Below are positions 11,230 through 24,430 of a stretch of DNA of 64,000 bases, in pieces (position 1 is the stretch's first letter; each line of letters opens with the position of its first letter). A program made the position numbers and the translations under genes. The stretch is from Trissonchulus latispiculum (taxonomy: Eukaryota; Nematoda; Enoplea; Enoplida; Ironidae): contig JASAND010026207.1 of NCBI GenBank assembly GCA_030248195.1, positions 1 to 64,000 of the forward strand, written 5' to 3'. The notes below the pieces were generated by a model that did not search any database, was not told the origin of the DNA, and saw only the letters and a program-made list of their open reading frames with translations.

Positions 11230-11850
11230 GAGTGGTCAAAAACTTTTGTCTCCGATTTGGTTGAAAACTCGGTCCTAGGGTAATTCCGGGACGCAGATTC
11301 TAAATGCGCAATCGAAATTTTCTACCTTTTGAGAATCTCGAGATATGGCCAAAAGTTGCACTGTTGGAGACCACAAAAGTGAGCAAACTGCCCAGAAACG
11401 CCTAATATATGTGTTTTTAACTCGTTAGTCAAGTTTAGCCGGTGGATTTGCTAGAACACGGTTAAGAAGGGTGTATCAAGTAACTTGTAGCTATATTCAG
11501 TCGAAAATTCCTTATCCCAACTGCCCTTTTATAGGCAACCATTTTAAGATAAACGTGTCAAAAACGGTAAAAACGCTTTATCTCTGATTTGGCTGAAATG
11601 TTGGTTCTAGGATAACCCGGGAACGCAGATTCTAAATCTGCAATCAAAATTTAGTCAAAATATCACTTATCCCAACTGCCTTCTTAAGGGCAACCATTTG
11701 TATGAAGTAGTATATATTCAGGTATACTTGAAAATCACTTATCCCAACTTTCTTCTTAAAGGCAAGCATTTGTATGAAGTAGTGTTAACAAAGTGTAATG
11801 GGAAAATCACTTATCCTAACTGCCTTTTTAAGGGCAACCATTTTAGGATG
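11230..11850. repeat. degenerate direct repeats
   Basis: CTTATCCCAACTGCC with a following GGGCAACCATTT-type segment occurs four times (about 11511, 11667, 11738, 11811). A second shared unit, GGGACGCAGATTCTAAATG/CTGC, occurs near 11290 and 11622, giving a larger spacing of about 335 bases. Unit lengths are unequal, so this is a decayed tandem array. No gene is seen. Confidence 0.75.
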
Positions 11851-11995
11851 AAGGTGTTGTCATTATTGTATTCGAATAAAACCAATCATATTGCAGAAGA
11901 ACCTATTTCTTGAACAAGAGGCTATCAAAGTCTTAGGAAATAAAGCTGTAACCTAAATGGAATATGCAGGTGGGCAACACGCTCCTGCAGTCGCA

Positions 11996-11996
<1 letters not shown>

Positions 11997-12076
<80 letters not shown>
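11997..12076. repeat. (ATT)n tract, 3' tail of the minus-strand LINE
   Basis: About 80 bases of ATT units, read as AAT on the minus strand, lie immediately downstream of the LINE's last coding segment. Several non-LTR clades end in such simple repeats rather than poly(A). Confidence 0.85.
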
Positions 12077-12730
12077 TTATTAATATTATTGTTGTTGCGC
12101 CGTTTGCCCGTCCGAGCACAGCGCAGCGGGATAGCCCACACCGATCGTCGTGGCGGGCCCAGTTTTTCTTCGTTATGGATTTTTCACACTTGTTGCAGAT
12201 GACCCTTCTGGGGTCACCCGGGTCCGGTCGGTTGCCAGAGAGGCCCCCGGCACCCAGGGAAGGTCCGAACGGCTCCGGCTGGGAGGTGGTTTTCGATTCT
12301 CGCTGCTCACCATGCGCAGCATTGATATGGCGAGAGATGGTTACATGGGATCTTCTGGAAACGCCACAGATGTTACACTGGTAGATTTTGGTGGGTCCCT
12401 TCATGATCATTCGGAATAGGGACCCGGAATCAGCGAGCTCTGGGGGGCCCGGGGGTCCCGGCGACCCCGGGACAGGATGCGGCTCCCCATCAGCAGCACC
12501 CGGTCGTCCCTCCGGAGAAGGAGGTGGCTTCAGCTTACAGTAACTGCCAACGTGGATTTTCATCCCATGGGTAGAGGTAAAGCTTTTATGGCAATGAGGG
12601 CATGGGTAGCCATCAGAGGTAGCTGCTGTGGCGGTGTGGCAACGCTGCAGATGTCGGTGCAGCAGCAGCTGGGAGTCGAAGCCCTCCCCACAGCTAGGCT
12701 CCGGGCATGGGAATGGTCCACCTGATCGTC
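12072..12730 (-). pseudogene. LINE C-terminal zinc-finger array
   Basis: After the RT, the minus strand encodes four finger-like modules: C-x4-C-x12-H-x4-H (about 12720-12650), C-x2-C-x12-H-x4-C (about 12605-12540), C-x2-C-x12-H-x4-H (in frame 12563-12072) and C-x2-C-x11-H-x3-C near its end. The first two are separated from the RT by a frame change. A Pro/Gly/Ser-rich spacer parts fingers 3 and 4. Such fingers presumably bind nucleic acid; the arrangement RT followed by four fingers is seen directly, its role is inference. Confidence 0.75.
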
Positions 12731-12742
12731 GCAGAGAGGCCG

Positions 12743-15030
12743 TTAGTCCCCGGGTAGAGTTCTTTCAGTAAGCCCTGTCCTGAGCTTGGAGGGGCCAGTT
12801 TTGAGGGCTGACACCAGGCAAAGCCCTGGCAACCTCCCTGTACCAATCCATGATCTTCTTCGCATTCCCCCGATGCTCAGTGGGGGGTTCCTGTCTTCAG
12901 CATGCCCGAAGGCCAGCTGGAAGGGAACTCTGGACGCAGGCATTCTAGCAATGTGACCCATGAAACTAGCCGCCCGTCGCCTCACCAGATCCCTGACGTT
13001 CGGTACACCGAATTCCTCCCACAGGTCCGTCTGTCGGACCTGCATCCGCAGTCCCTTGATGGATTTAAGACAGTAGTACCAAAACTGCCTCAGGTCGTTC
13101 ATCTGCCGTCTGTTCACCGTTTTCGCTTCAATTCCATATAGGAGGACGGAGGCAACGCAGACTTGAAGGATCCGTCCCTTGGTCCTAGCGGTGAGGCCTG
13201 ATCTCCAGACCCCTTTTAGCCTTCCGAATGCTAGGGATGCCCGGGAGATCCGCCGTCGGATGTCAGGAATGCAGCCGTACAGCGAGTTCCGTTCCGAGCC
13301 GACCAAGGATCCCAGATAGCAGAATTCTCCAGATTTCTTGATTTCAGAGCCTCGAAGCTCCAGCCGAAATCCATCATCATCATCATCAGGGATCTGCATC
13401 CATTCCGTCTTCGTCAGGCTGATCTCCCCGCCGAACCTGGAGATACATTCGTCGAGGATCTCCGTGCACCGGCGAAATGTCTCGGCGTTTCGGCTAAAGA
13501 TTCCAGTGACGTCAGCATACTCAAGGTCGGTGACGATTCTAGACTCGTTGGATTTCAGCAACCGCTGCCTTGTCACTGACCGGATTTTCAGATCTTTCTT
13601 GTACTGGAGACGGATGCCGAAGTCCGGGACCTCAGTACTGCATTTTGACCTCCAGAGCCACATCACGAAGAAAAAGTAGAAGTTCCAGAGAGTAGGGCCA
13701 CAGCAACATGCCTGGCGGACACCAGTCGAAATAGGGAAAGGGGCTCCCAGTTCCCTTGGAACAGGACCTGCGCCCCGAAACCGTCGTGGAAAGACCGGAT
13801 CAGGGCGATCAGATTGGGTGGAATATCACATCGTTCCAGCAGGTCCCAGATCAGGGACCGATCACAGGAGTCAAATGCCTTCTTCAGATCCACAAAAAGG
13901 ATATGCAGCCGGTCGTCGAAATTAGCGGCCGGTGAGGTGTCACCGAAATCTTCAACCAGCCGCCGCATAGCGAAGATGCAGTCCACAGTTCCCCTGTTCG
14001 ACCGAAATCTGTGCTGCTCCTCTCCCCAGATCTCCTCTCCTACCGCCTGAAGCCGCTAATTTAGGATGATGTTGACCGTTTTGGAGAAGACTTCCAGCAG
14101 CACTATGCCTCTCCAGTTGTCTATCCTCTCCGTACGATCCCTTGTTCTTATAGAGCGCCACCAGGATGGCATCGAGCCAGCCAGTTGGCAAATCCGGGAC
14201 TTCTTCACCATTCCCCACAGATCTAGTACGGCCCGATGAAGAGCTTCAGCCACGGCAGGTAGATTCTTGATGCACTCCGCCGGAATTCCAGAAAGTCCTT
14301 CGGCCTTCCCATTCTTTAGTCTCCTGATCGCCCGCTGGACTTCCTCCAAGGAGGGGGGGCTCCAGTCAACTGAATTCCTGTATCTGGGGAGTTCCTGCAG
14401 CACAGACCAATCCACTTGCCTGTTGATGTTGAGGATCCTAGCGAAATGTTCTCCAAGGCTGCCCAGCCTGAGGTCACCGTTGCCCAGTGGCCTGAATTTC
14501 AGGCCGCCGGACGGGAATTCCTTGGCCAGCTCGTTGATCTGTTGATAGAAACCTCGCGGGTTTCCGTCCCGCCAGCTCCGCTCGATGTCTTCTGCCTTCT
14601 CCAAAAACCACTGCTCCTCCATCTCTCGAAATCTCCGCCGTATCCGATGAACCGTCTCCCGATACCTGCGTCGGGAGCGGACTGAGCGTCTGGATCGGTA
14701 GAGTTGGAATTCCTCCTGTCGTTCCCGAGCCAGTCGCTGGATTTCGGTCTGATTCTGGGCCATCCAGGTCTTCTGAGTTTTCGTTCTGACCCCGATTTGA
14801 TCAACTGCACATTCCCGGATTATCTCCGTAAGCCGGGAGATGTCCGGATTTTCCTCCTGAATTCGTCCATTGACAGCACGCAGATACCGGGCATTGACCA
14901 CCGGATCCTTGAGGGCAGCCACGTTGATCTTCTGCGGTCGGAGGAGCTTGGGAGCCAGAGGCGGCTTCTGGTCAGGACCGGTCGGGATCGCCAGATTCGG
15001 CCGCTGACGGATCACCACAGCCAGGAGTTT
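12743..15030 (-). pseudogene. LINE reverse transcriptase with YADV active site
   Basis: The frame 15135-14056 carries a long basic coiled linker and the RT start (SLEEVQRAIRRLKNGKAEG, a typical K-N-GKA box). After an in-frame TAG the same phase resumes with the RT palm motif FVDLKKAFD near 13870-13896. A frameshift near 13740 leads to the last frame (13666-12743) with the active-site box at 13508-13519 read as Y-A-D-V instead of YADD: GTC at 13508-13510 replaces an expected GAC. The RT C-terminal segment (KGRILQVCVASVLLYG) follows. Catalysis should be abolished. Confidence 0.9.
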
Positions 15031-16110
15031 GTGATCTGAGCCTACGTCCAAGGCAGGCCTCGCAATTGTGCGCCGGACACAGATGGAGAACTCCTGCCGA
15101 ACCAAAGACAGTCCAGCATAGCCGGGTAGCCCCATCTAGGATGATACCAGGTGGCCAGGTGCGAGACGTTGAGTCGGTGGTAACCGTTCGTGATCTGGAG
15201 CCCCTCCAGCTGACAGAACAGAATGAGACGGGTGCCCATATGGTTCCTCCTGTCGGACACACCATAGGGGCCAAGGACATCCGTCAATTCATCCTCATCA
15301 TCCAGCCGCCGACCGACCAGGCTATTGAGGTAGCCACCGAGCCAGAGGAAACTCCTGCGAGGCAGCTGCCCCATGACCGTAGACATGGACAGGAAGAAGG
15401 CGTCGACATCGTCGGTGCGGGCCTTCGCCGTTGGAGCATAAGCCACCATGACGTGCCAAGGGGGTTCTTTGCCAGCAGACCTGAGAGAGAGGGCCATCAC
15501 ACGCCCGCTTCCGTTCCCGGAAGTGATGATCTGGGACCCTGCTACCCGCCAGACAGCCGCCGCAGAGGAGGACGGCAACACCGCTAAAGATGGCATCCGG
15601 CGTGTTGTGGTAGACTAAGGACCATCCCTCTTCCAGGTCCAGGGTACCAGAACCGGGTAGGCGGGTCTCGCAGAGACAGACTGTGTATAGGCCCTCCCTG
15701 ACAAAGAGTTCCTTCAGCAACTGGACTTTTTCGCCGGTATTTCGGCGAATGGACCGGGTATTGACCGTGCCGAGCTTGATGGACTTGGGACTTCCACGCC
15801 GGGCACCGCCGAACTGCATTAAGGCCTTTGACGCTACCAGGCGAACCACCGGGAGAGTGCACGGATGACCATTCCGAGCACAACCGTTGCACCGACGCCG
15901 GCTGACCGAGGGCCCACGGGGGCCCCTAACAGGGTCAGCCAGGCGTTGAGCCGGTGCCACTGGGATGATGGGATCAGATCGTCCACCCGCCATCGCCTGG
16001 TGGGCCCTCTGAGCCCTGAGCCGCCGCCTTTGTTCCCTCCTCAGTTCCCTGTGGAGATTACCCGGCCGACGTTGCCACCGCTGCCCTGCAGCCACCGTTG
16101 AGGCTGTCAT
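15031..16110 (-). pseudogene. LINE N-terminus and endonuclease domain
   Basis: The endonuclease nicks target DNA to prime reverse transcription. The first frame (16110-15322) has an Arg-rich start, a small Cys cluster (CNGCARNGHPC) and the endonuclease start LGTVNTRSI followed by CLCETRL with the metal-binding Glu. After a frameshift the second frame (15596-15042) carries VMVAYAPTA, FLWLGGYLN where GDFN is expected, and TWYHPR. The terminal SDH motif (15031-15039) lies in a third frame. The loss of Asp in the GDFN-type box and the frameshifts make it non-functional. Confidence 0.88.
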
Positions 16111-16131
16111 CCCAGCATCACAGGTCCGGGA

Positions 16132-18206
16132 TTAATATTATTACAGGACTAGTGGTTGGGCGTCTTCTCTTTAGCAATTTTCCACATTTCACCAGTGCAC
16201 CAAATTGGTGTTTATAGATTTAATTTAATCTTTTTATCAAATTATTAACTCGAAATTAAATCTTAATTCAAAAGCAAACTGGCCCGCTTCTTTAAGGGCT
16301 GTTTTTGAGTCTGCTGCACTGATTGATGGCAGAATACTGAACTCGTTTAAAATATAGTCTGAGTCAAAATTCTCGAGGATTTTACCTAAATTTTCAGAAA
16401 CACTTATTTGATTCATTTCGTTCATTTAAATGAAATAAGCGATAATTTTCTTTCATCAAAAATACATTTTTAAATTTCTTCAGTAAATAGAACCTACCTT
16501 TGAATAATTTTTGTCAGCTAACTGATGATTTTCTCATCACAGTGTGACGTCATGCAACGACTGAAAATTATGTTGCAAAAACATGGATAATTTAGATCCA
16601 ATCAACACTTTGTGAGGTTCCTTTGTCAGCATTCTAAAAATGCAATTCTAAGTTTAGAAATTAAAGCTGTTACTAAGTTAGAAGTCATGGATCAAAGTAA
16701 GGTTAAACTAAATTTTTTGCTTTGAAAAATCACACCATCAATATTCCCCGCAAAATAACGCGCTTCTCCTGACCGCATGGCTCATTCAATAAAAAATTCA
16801 ACAGAGGAAATTGCAAGCTTCGCAATTCTCTACAAGTTGACGATAAAAATTCTATTATTATTGTTATCGTAAAAGTTAAGGTAGCTTGTTAATATAATAA
16901 TAATAATAATTATTATTATTATTATTAATTAAAGCTTTATTGGTTTTATTTTAAATTCTACTATTTGTATTAATTAATGTTTTGGCATATATAGTGTTAA
17001 ACGGTACCAAACATTTGTGTACAGTGTTATTTAGCTTTAGTTTTAGTATCTTTAAAATTGATTTAACCTCACCTATGCGTCAGTAAAAGAATGTGTGATG
17101 TGTTACTACAGTTATTTATTTATTTATAATTGATTTATTTAAGCTGCTACAAGTGCATTAGCAAATTGCTAGCTATTTGTTACTAACTAACTAATTCCTA
17201 ACAAATTAATACTAATTCCCCGTCGTTATTTGCATCTGAAATACTACGTCATCATTTACTGATTATCAGAAGTTCAATCACGATTTAGTCAATAACAGAG
17301 CTAACCTTCACCATATCAGCTGAGATTACAGATTGTTTGTCATTACACAAAATCGAAACAACACGGAGATGTATTATTTTGACGAGAGTATTGGCTTTGT
17401 GGGGGTAACATGTTAATGGCACGACTGAACAAAAACATATCCAAACTCTCTGCTAAGGATGTGCATGATTCTCAATACTGTCATAGTTTTGACAAGAGCA
17501 ACCTCGCATTTAGAGATAACGGTACTGGATCACGGGCTCTGGAACTATTCAACTGTCGCAGTCCAAGGCATTTTGAGAAATGTATCAGCCTCTGCGTGCG
17601 CACACCTTAGAAAAGAACTATGGCATAGAAGTAAACAATTTACCAGTTTTCGAAAAGCAGATAAAATGCCGTTTTACTGGGTAGATAACTTTATGAGTTT
17701 CTTATGCTGCGGCAGGTGTATGTAGTCACGTAAACATATCGTGTTAATACTACATAAAGGCAGAACTAAGTTGTTTTGTCAAGTATGTTGAAAGGATTTA
17801 GTTTACTGTACATAAATTGGTCGACTTCTTCGCAAAAAGACAGCTTATGTCGCTGTTTGTGTTCATCCCCACCAACTGAATAAACGTAATCTAGGCTTTG
17901 GATACGAACTCCTTCTGCTTGGTGCGACTGTAACCTCGGTAGCTCAGTTGGCGAGCGTGGGAGCGTAATCCGAAAGCCGTGGCTTCGAGTCCCACACGAG
18001 ACCCGAATTTTTCGGGTCTCAGGTGCTGAAGTGACAATTTCATTTCTGACATTTCTTTCTGCTACTAATACTTAGAGCAACCTGCAGCATTCAAAATTTA
18101 ACAGCGTCCGTGCAAATCACGTACCTTTAGATAACCTTAAGGAAGTTTAAGATGTTTTCAGAAAATCAATAAAAGTAAGAAATAACCGAAATCATGACAG
18201 ACGGCC
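16132..18206. other. no gene seen; AT-rich DNA
   Basis: Apart from the tRNA-like sequence at 17933-18003, this stretch holds only simple sequence: a palindromic (ATA)n(ATT)n tract near 16895-16926 and (ATTT)-type runs near 17110. A short ORF near 17410-17610 has no supporting feature. Confidence 0.6.
17933..18020 (+). repeat. tRNA-like sequence (SINE head or tRNA pseudogene) with hairpin
   Basis: TAGCTCAGTTGG fits an A box and the D arm (GCTC/GAGC pair); GGCTTCGAGTCCCAC fits a B box and the T arm with one mismatch. The acceptor stem pairs poorly (ACCTCGG with ACGAGAC) and the anticodon stem is irregular, so it is not a working tRNA gene. Directly after it GAGACCCGAA (17998-18007) and TTCGGGTCTC (18011-18020) form a perfect 10 bp hairpin with a TTT loop. 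The likely source is a tRNA-derived SINE. Confidence 0.6.
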
Positions 18207-19023
18207 GTTTGCACCAAATGTGATTAACTATTTGCTAAGCATTTGCTAATCCAAAGGTCAAATGATCAGCTAAACAAGTGCTAATTTTGAGCATTTGGTT
18301 AGCAACAACTCCTTTGCACCACATATGATTAGCAATTGATTAAGAGATCATCAGTTTAGCATTTGCTTAGCAAAGGTTATTAGCATTGCCAAGAAATAGC
18401 GAATCAAAATGCTGGAGTTTTGTATTTGAACCAATCCGCTACTGGAATTTTATGTCATTATCATGTGATCATGATCATCAAGAACTGTCGCATCTCCTAA
18501 TCACTTGCCTAACCTTTTCGCAGGAAATACATCAGCGGTATTTAAATTTGCTGCAAGAAAACAATTTATGAATTAAATCGGTTGGATTATACATGCCCCT
18601 ATCTGGCATGAGTACTGTTGTTGTGTCAGCTGTAGTATATGGCACTAGAAGTGTCGAATATTTCCAAATATTTAAGGCTCTTACACTGCTTTCATCATGT
18701 AAAACTTTGAAAATTGTTTTGCGAACTTTTTAACTTGATTTCTTGCTATTAGCGGCAACATGGGAAATTTCTAAGTATCTAGCAAACATTTTTGCCATTA
18801 GGTTTGACTCGAGATAGTAATAATTTCAAAAACTTAGCAGGAATTTCGCAGTTAATCCTCCTCCAGAATATGATTAAATATCTACTTCTTGAGCATTTAA
18901 TTAGCATCTGCTTATCAGTTGGTTAACTTAATTTGGTGCAAAAAAGTTTGGGATTAAGCACTTGTTAAGCAATTGCTTAGCACGAAATTCGCTAATCATA
19001 TGCTAATCACAGTTGGTGCAAAC
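18207..19023. mobile_element. inverted-repeat element built on a TGCTAA/TTAGCA word
   Basis: Starts GTTTGCACCAAATGTGATTA and ends with the inverse, TAATCACAGTTGGTGCAAAC, giving terminal inverted repeats of about 20 bp. Both arms consist largely of degenerate copies of TTAGCA/TGCTAA (for example TTTGCTAAGCATTTGCTAA and its inverse), so the arms can fold back. The centre (about 18390-18870) shows no transposase. It is one of several elements here with the same architecture but a different word. Confidence 0.75.
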
Positions 19024-20424
19024 CAGTGAGAGAGGTAACAATGCCAGCGCTACTACCAGATTTTATCTCTTAATAAGTACCCTTAAAAATTAAATTGAAC
19101 TGAAACCAGAAAGTACCATACTGAACACGTATATTGTTTCGCTTTCCGACTTCACCAGTTGATTTAGACCAGTTTAAAACATATCTTCTAAAGCTTTACT
19201 TCGGGTTGTTTATATGCTCGAGGAAATAACATAGGAAGAGAGATATTTTTGGTTCAGAATTTGACGAATTCTGGTTAATTTATTGCACACTTCGTCAGTT
19301 TAACCGAATTGTGCGGCGATACATCATTGTGTAAGTCATAAACTGCTGTATTTGAGGAAGAAAACGCATAATACAGCACTGCTTTTTAGTAAATAAACTT
19401 TGGTTGACCGCTATGTTAAATTAAAAATTGATGAATATCCATTTCTTATTCGCTTCACGCAATGTCGTCAATCCATTTCCCCAAGATTCTATCCGAGCAG
19501 CGCTTTGTCTCGCTAAAACAATAAAAGTACTTCAAAAAACAGAGAGCATTTAATTCAATTGGAGAACTGAACATGGAAGACTCCACTTGAGTTGATTTTT
19601 GCAATCCCTTCCTAAGGCGTGGAAAACTAAAAATTCTTGACGTCGGCAAGTGCCAGCGTAAGCACGTAAGCAGATGAAACCATAAACTGAATTTTTTACT
19701 TGAAATGCCCACATGAACTAATACTGTACGTTTAAAACGGCGCTCAACCGTGAAAATACGCAGCATATACATAAATCATAATACTTCTGTTAACAGGTGA
19801 AGCAGAAAGCTCGGCTACTGCAACTATCCAATTGTTCACCAGTCTCGGAATTCGTCCTACGAATCGTTCATTTGTGGGGACATCAACTGGGGACCCTATG
19901 TTCTCTACTGGAATACCAGTTAACTGAAGTGGATTCACTTTCCTTTATGCACACAACGTACAGTAATGGCATACGAGTATCAATTAACGGGCAATAACAA
20001 TACATTAATCAATATATAATGCTTATGACGCTTATGATATCTTTTCACTGCAGTTATTGTATACATTTCTTGTTGCACTCCACCATGCAAATATGGGAAA
20101 GATAACTTATGAAGATTATCTTTTAAAAACACAGCTCTGAGATAAGAGGATTAGTTTTAAGGTTCTTTTATCCTTTCAGACTCCAAGCACTCTCGTGTAT
20201 TTTGTGGCCCATAAGTATGCTGTAGCGAGTATTTAAAAGCAAAACCGCAAATTTAACGGTTAGCTATGTGAGCAGCTTTTTCTCAAATGTGAGATCTGCA
20301 TGAATTAGTATAAGATAGCAGTTAATTTTTTTGCTTTTGGCCAAGAAATCTCTTGACAAACGTCTACGAATATGTTTAATTTATTTATTTATTTGTTTAT
20401 TTATTTATTAATTAATTAATTAAT

Positions 20425-20459
<35 letters not shown>

Positions 20460-23400
20460 TGTGTGTATTTATGAATGTATTTCAAATTGACTACGGTACC
20501 ATGGAAATAGGATGTGGGCAAAGTGTTTGTTTTTTGAAGATTCAGATTTTGACACCAACCTGACCAGTATTGACACAAATCTTTTAGCATTGAGCAGAGC
20601 TTTTAATATTCAAAAAATTGTAAAAAACTTCAAGCCTAAAGCCTAAATTCAAATTCCAAATGAAAGGACAGAAGGCGACAGTAACCTAGTCTAATAAAAT
20701 ACTTTTTATATTTTTTAAATCTTTTAAATAGAACGGCCTCGTTTTGCATTTACAGAAAGAGCAATTAAAATGCTGTGAATCCGACATATCCGAAACAATG
20801 GCTCATTCAGAATTGCATTTACACTTGTTGTTTCATGTGTTATTACTATCTTAATTTAAAATGTTCCACTTGCAAAATTATGAACCGACAGCTCAATCGC
20901 CAGGTTTTCGCTCAATGACCGTAAATCGGCAACGTCTTTTGAAATTTGCAGCACTTGCAATGCAAAATTTCTCCTTTAGCGTTCCTTTAAAATTCTCGAA
21001 TCTTCGGAATTTTTAACATTTTTGCGAGATTCCACAAAAACGTTTGAAGAATTCGTAATAGTTCGCAAAGTTTTTCGAGAAAAACCCTACTTGAAATATG
21101 TGTAAACAGAGCATTGTGAACAAAGCAGTTGACACATAGCGTGCAAAATTAAACATTTAATCCTTCGAGCTCGAAGGCAAATAAATAATAATAATAAGGT
21201 TTGCTGTTTATTTATGTTGCTGTGTCTGTTGGTTGAAGCTAGCTATGGCTTAGTAATAAGTTACATTTGCAAATTTTTTGAAAGTTTATAATTTCGACGT
21301 ATCCCTGTTTTGACTACTGGCAGAAAAGGAATGGCAAAGCTAAGGTGAAACTACTACCACGTAGTCGATACTATACAGTTAGTTAGTGTGGTAACGTTTA
21401 CGCACAACTTGGCTGAATTTAACGTTTTTATATTTCAATGCACTTTATAAAAACTGCCGCATTTATAAACTTATATGAGCTTTGAAACCAGGCAAGCTTT
21501 CATTGAGTTTAGCATGCAACTTTAGTTTGGTCTAGGCACCAAACCAGCTGTGTTTGAGGGGATATTTAAAAACGCAAACAAAACAAGTTGGATACAAAAA
21601 TACCTATATAGTAAAAACTTCTTGATAACGACGTTGCATTTTGCTTGTCATGCTTTTATTCCCGCGCTGTTCAGTTCATTCACATAAAAGGTATCCTCAA
21701 AATGATTTGCAAATATTTAAATATTGATATGCATTTATTAAAGTTAGATGTTGTTATTTATTAGTTAGTGTTAAACAGATATAAGACATTGCTTTTAGGA
21801 AGATGAAGCCAATCTCCAACCAATTTAATTGAACACAGGATGTACAAGTTTGGACTGTTCTGGTTCGTTTGCAAATTCAGATAATGCTACTTCCAGCCTT
21901 TTCTGACTTTTTATCCCGAGTATTTTCATATGAATATCTTTCTTAAAACTCTGATAACCACATACGAAATGATACATGAGATCTGCACCCCAAATTTGAA
22001 CCGAGCTTTCATCGAATGTCGAAAAAGAAGTGACTGTTGGACAATGCTAAAGAATAACCATCTCTAAATAACCATTTTGAGTGTCATGTTTTTGCTACTG
22101 CCATTTTCTCATTCACATTTGCCTTCATATTGATATTACGCACGTTCTTAAATTCACACAAAGAAGCACATAGAAAGAAGCACAAAAACGACGACAAGCG
22201 GACTGCAGCACGCATCAGCCCAAATGGTAGAGCTGAAGCCGGAACAGCATACTAATCCGACACTGAATTCTATGATCCGCATCTCGTTGATTGTGGCAGT
22301 AGTCGAGTCTTTAGTTTTTGCTTCAATATTCTATTAGTACTACTAGTAGCGACAAGATGCAAAAAGAAAAATTTAATAGATCAGTTATCCACTGAATAGA
22401 AACAGATTAAGTTGTAGTCCTACGAGAGCACTACCTAAAGGTGGACGGTCACTGAGACAGACAGGTATTTTGCCCAAGGATGTGAAGAAGATAGTGATGA
22501 TCTTGAACGTTGAGCTTTATCGGGGTCTGCTTCAAACCCCGTTACATGTTAAAGCTTGCACTACGAGCGACCTAAAGGTTCATTACAACACAAACTGAAC
22601 CTTGGAGCTACACTACGGATTCAACGAAGGTATTGGACAATTGCATGGATTTTGTCAAGCATTGTCCAACGCTGACGTCTCTGACATTTTTTGTCTTATT
22701 TGTAACAGGTTTCAGAAAAACTCCAACCAATTAAGCTTGTGGAGGTTTGCATAATATGATGACACATAACCTTAATCTTAATTTATTTGTTCGACTAGAA
22801 CCAATAGAAGATCCACTGGGATCCAAGAGTCATATAAGAAAACATGGCTTGTCTTGCGATCTTAGCTGGTAGGCTGACTTGTGGAATACTAGACAAATAT
22901 TAGCAAGCCATCTATGTTTCTGTTACTGAAGATATTAATGCGGAAACTTTTAAAAATACTATTGTTAGATGCTCAAGTCAAGAAGTCGGTAATGAAATAG
23001 AAAATTATGTGAAAGTTAATGTTCACAGGGTTACCTGTGAAGATCTGAAAAATCTGATAAATTTGAAATTGTAGCTTTCAGTAAACTCAGCCTTTACCTT
23101 AAGCTTGGAATTGGATATTTCACGCGAGCATATTCAGTATATACGAATTGACGCATTTTATGTTTTTGCTAATACAATGTAGACTCGAGTGAATAATTGG
23201 TATCACGAAATCCTTTAAGTATTGTGTACCGAGCAAAATTATGTTCTCTCAGTCGCTTGATTATCTGGCCGCGAAGGCGAAATCGTTTTCAAAGAATGCT
23301 AGACACCAAGTGGGAAATAAAAGCATTAATGCTAATGTCTACAAAAAAAGAATCTATTAAGACATTACGAGCAAAGTGATAAAAGAATAAAATAAAAATT

Positions 23401-24430
23401 AACAGTTTTAAGGCAAACGGTGTCAAACAGTGCTGCACCACTTTGAATAAAATCGATTATTGTAGTATCGCATAGTAGCTGAACACACTAGGCACCATAC
23501 GCGTGCTGGCCGGAGTCTAACTCAGCTCACTCATCTTAGCTGACTCATTCAGGAAGTTCGCTCATCTCTCCTCCCACACAACGTTCGCTTTTAGTTTTTT
23601 ACACAAAGAAATAATTTTGAACCATCCTGATACACGTGGATGTCTACCGCGGTTCACTCCTCTTCTTAACTCAGCCTCCTGTTGCAAATGTACGCTAGAA
23701 ACTGCAGAACAATATTTGATTTACTTCACTATTATGCTTACATAAAGAAAACGGCATCTCCCACGCATCTAGCTCTATTCAAATTCTACTTTGTTAGTGG
23801 ATAAGACACCTGAAGAAAATAGAACATGCTGTGCTCCACCAGGTGAAAGTTACGACAAAAGATCTGGACAGTAAAAGTCAATACAACCAAATTTATTACA
23901 CCTAACTGCTGTTGTTCTTATCGACACTAGCATATATATGATTGTTTAGTGAATCAAAGGAAAGCGTCAGAACCAGCCTGATTAAATTCATGACAGTTTT
24001 AATTCATTACTGTTCAGTGATCACTCAATAATCCCGAAAATGGCACACAAATAACCGTGAAAGCACAAGCTTTGGCTCAGAAACTTAAACTACAGCCACA
24101 TTAAAGCGATATAATGTAAAATAGTGATGTGGATCGGATAGGATCGGATCGACAAATTATTTTTCAGGATTGGACAGGCTTGCTTCATAAGTAAAGCAGA
24201 GGAATTAAGTAATCGTTTGCCGACAAAAATGGAGTCTATCTGGTTCTCTGCCCTGTTTCCCTGTACAAAATCGAAACAGAACGAAGAGTGAACGTCACAT
24301 TGTGCATACGTATCCTGAAGAAGCATTTCAAATAACTTGTCAGCAAGGTCCAAGCCAGATTAGATTGCTATTATTAACAAAAAGTTAAGTCTATTTTTAA
24401 TCAAACAGGTTATTCTTAAACCAGTCCCGT
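19024..24430. other. no gene seen; AT-rich intergenic DNA
   Basis: About 5.4 kb without a credible exon, RNA gene or recognisable element. Short frames (for example near 19455-19997 and 23197-23379) lack domains, paired splice signals or a second copy for comparison. A (TTTA)n tract lies at 20369-20461. A GGATCGG-rich patch at 24129-24152 is related to the hairpin at 44219. Confidence 0.6.
20369..20461. repeat. (TTTA)n / (TTAA)n microsatellite
   Basis: About 90 bases of TTTA units with a central TTAA run, slightly interrupted. Confidence 0.9.

Larger units (their letters stand above)
11997..16131 (-). mobile_element. APE-type non-LTR retrotransposon (LINE), nearly full length, inactive
   Basis: Read on the minus strand from 16131: a basic N-terminal region, an apurinic-type endonuclease, a reverse transcriptase, then four zinc fingers and a simple-repeat tail. 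It is GC-rich compared with its surroundings. Frameshifts near 15580, 15090 and 13740, a TAG in frame at 14056-14058 and a YADV active site show it is dead. The endonuclease wording (NHMGTRL, TWYHPR) resembles the RTE-like LINEs common in invertebrates; I do not assign the clade firmly. Confidence 0.93.

Noticed and set aside
11511..11850. CRISPR-like array of spaced direct repeats
   Set aside because: Four degenerate repeats with unequal spacing in animal DNA, inside a larger decayed tandem repeat.
12902..15868. Plus-strand frames of 60-170 codons over the LINE
   Set aside because: They are antisense shadows of the GC-rich minus-strand LINE frames; the minus frames carry the endonuclease and RT motifs.
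17933..18003. Functional tRNA gene
   Set aside because: Acceptor and T stems have mismatches and the anticodon arm is irregular.
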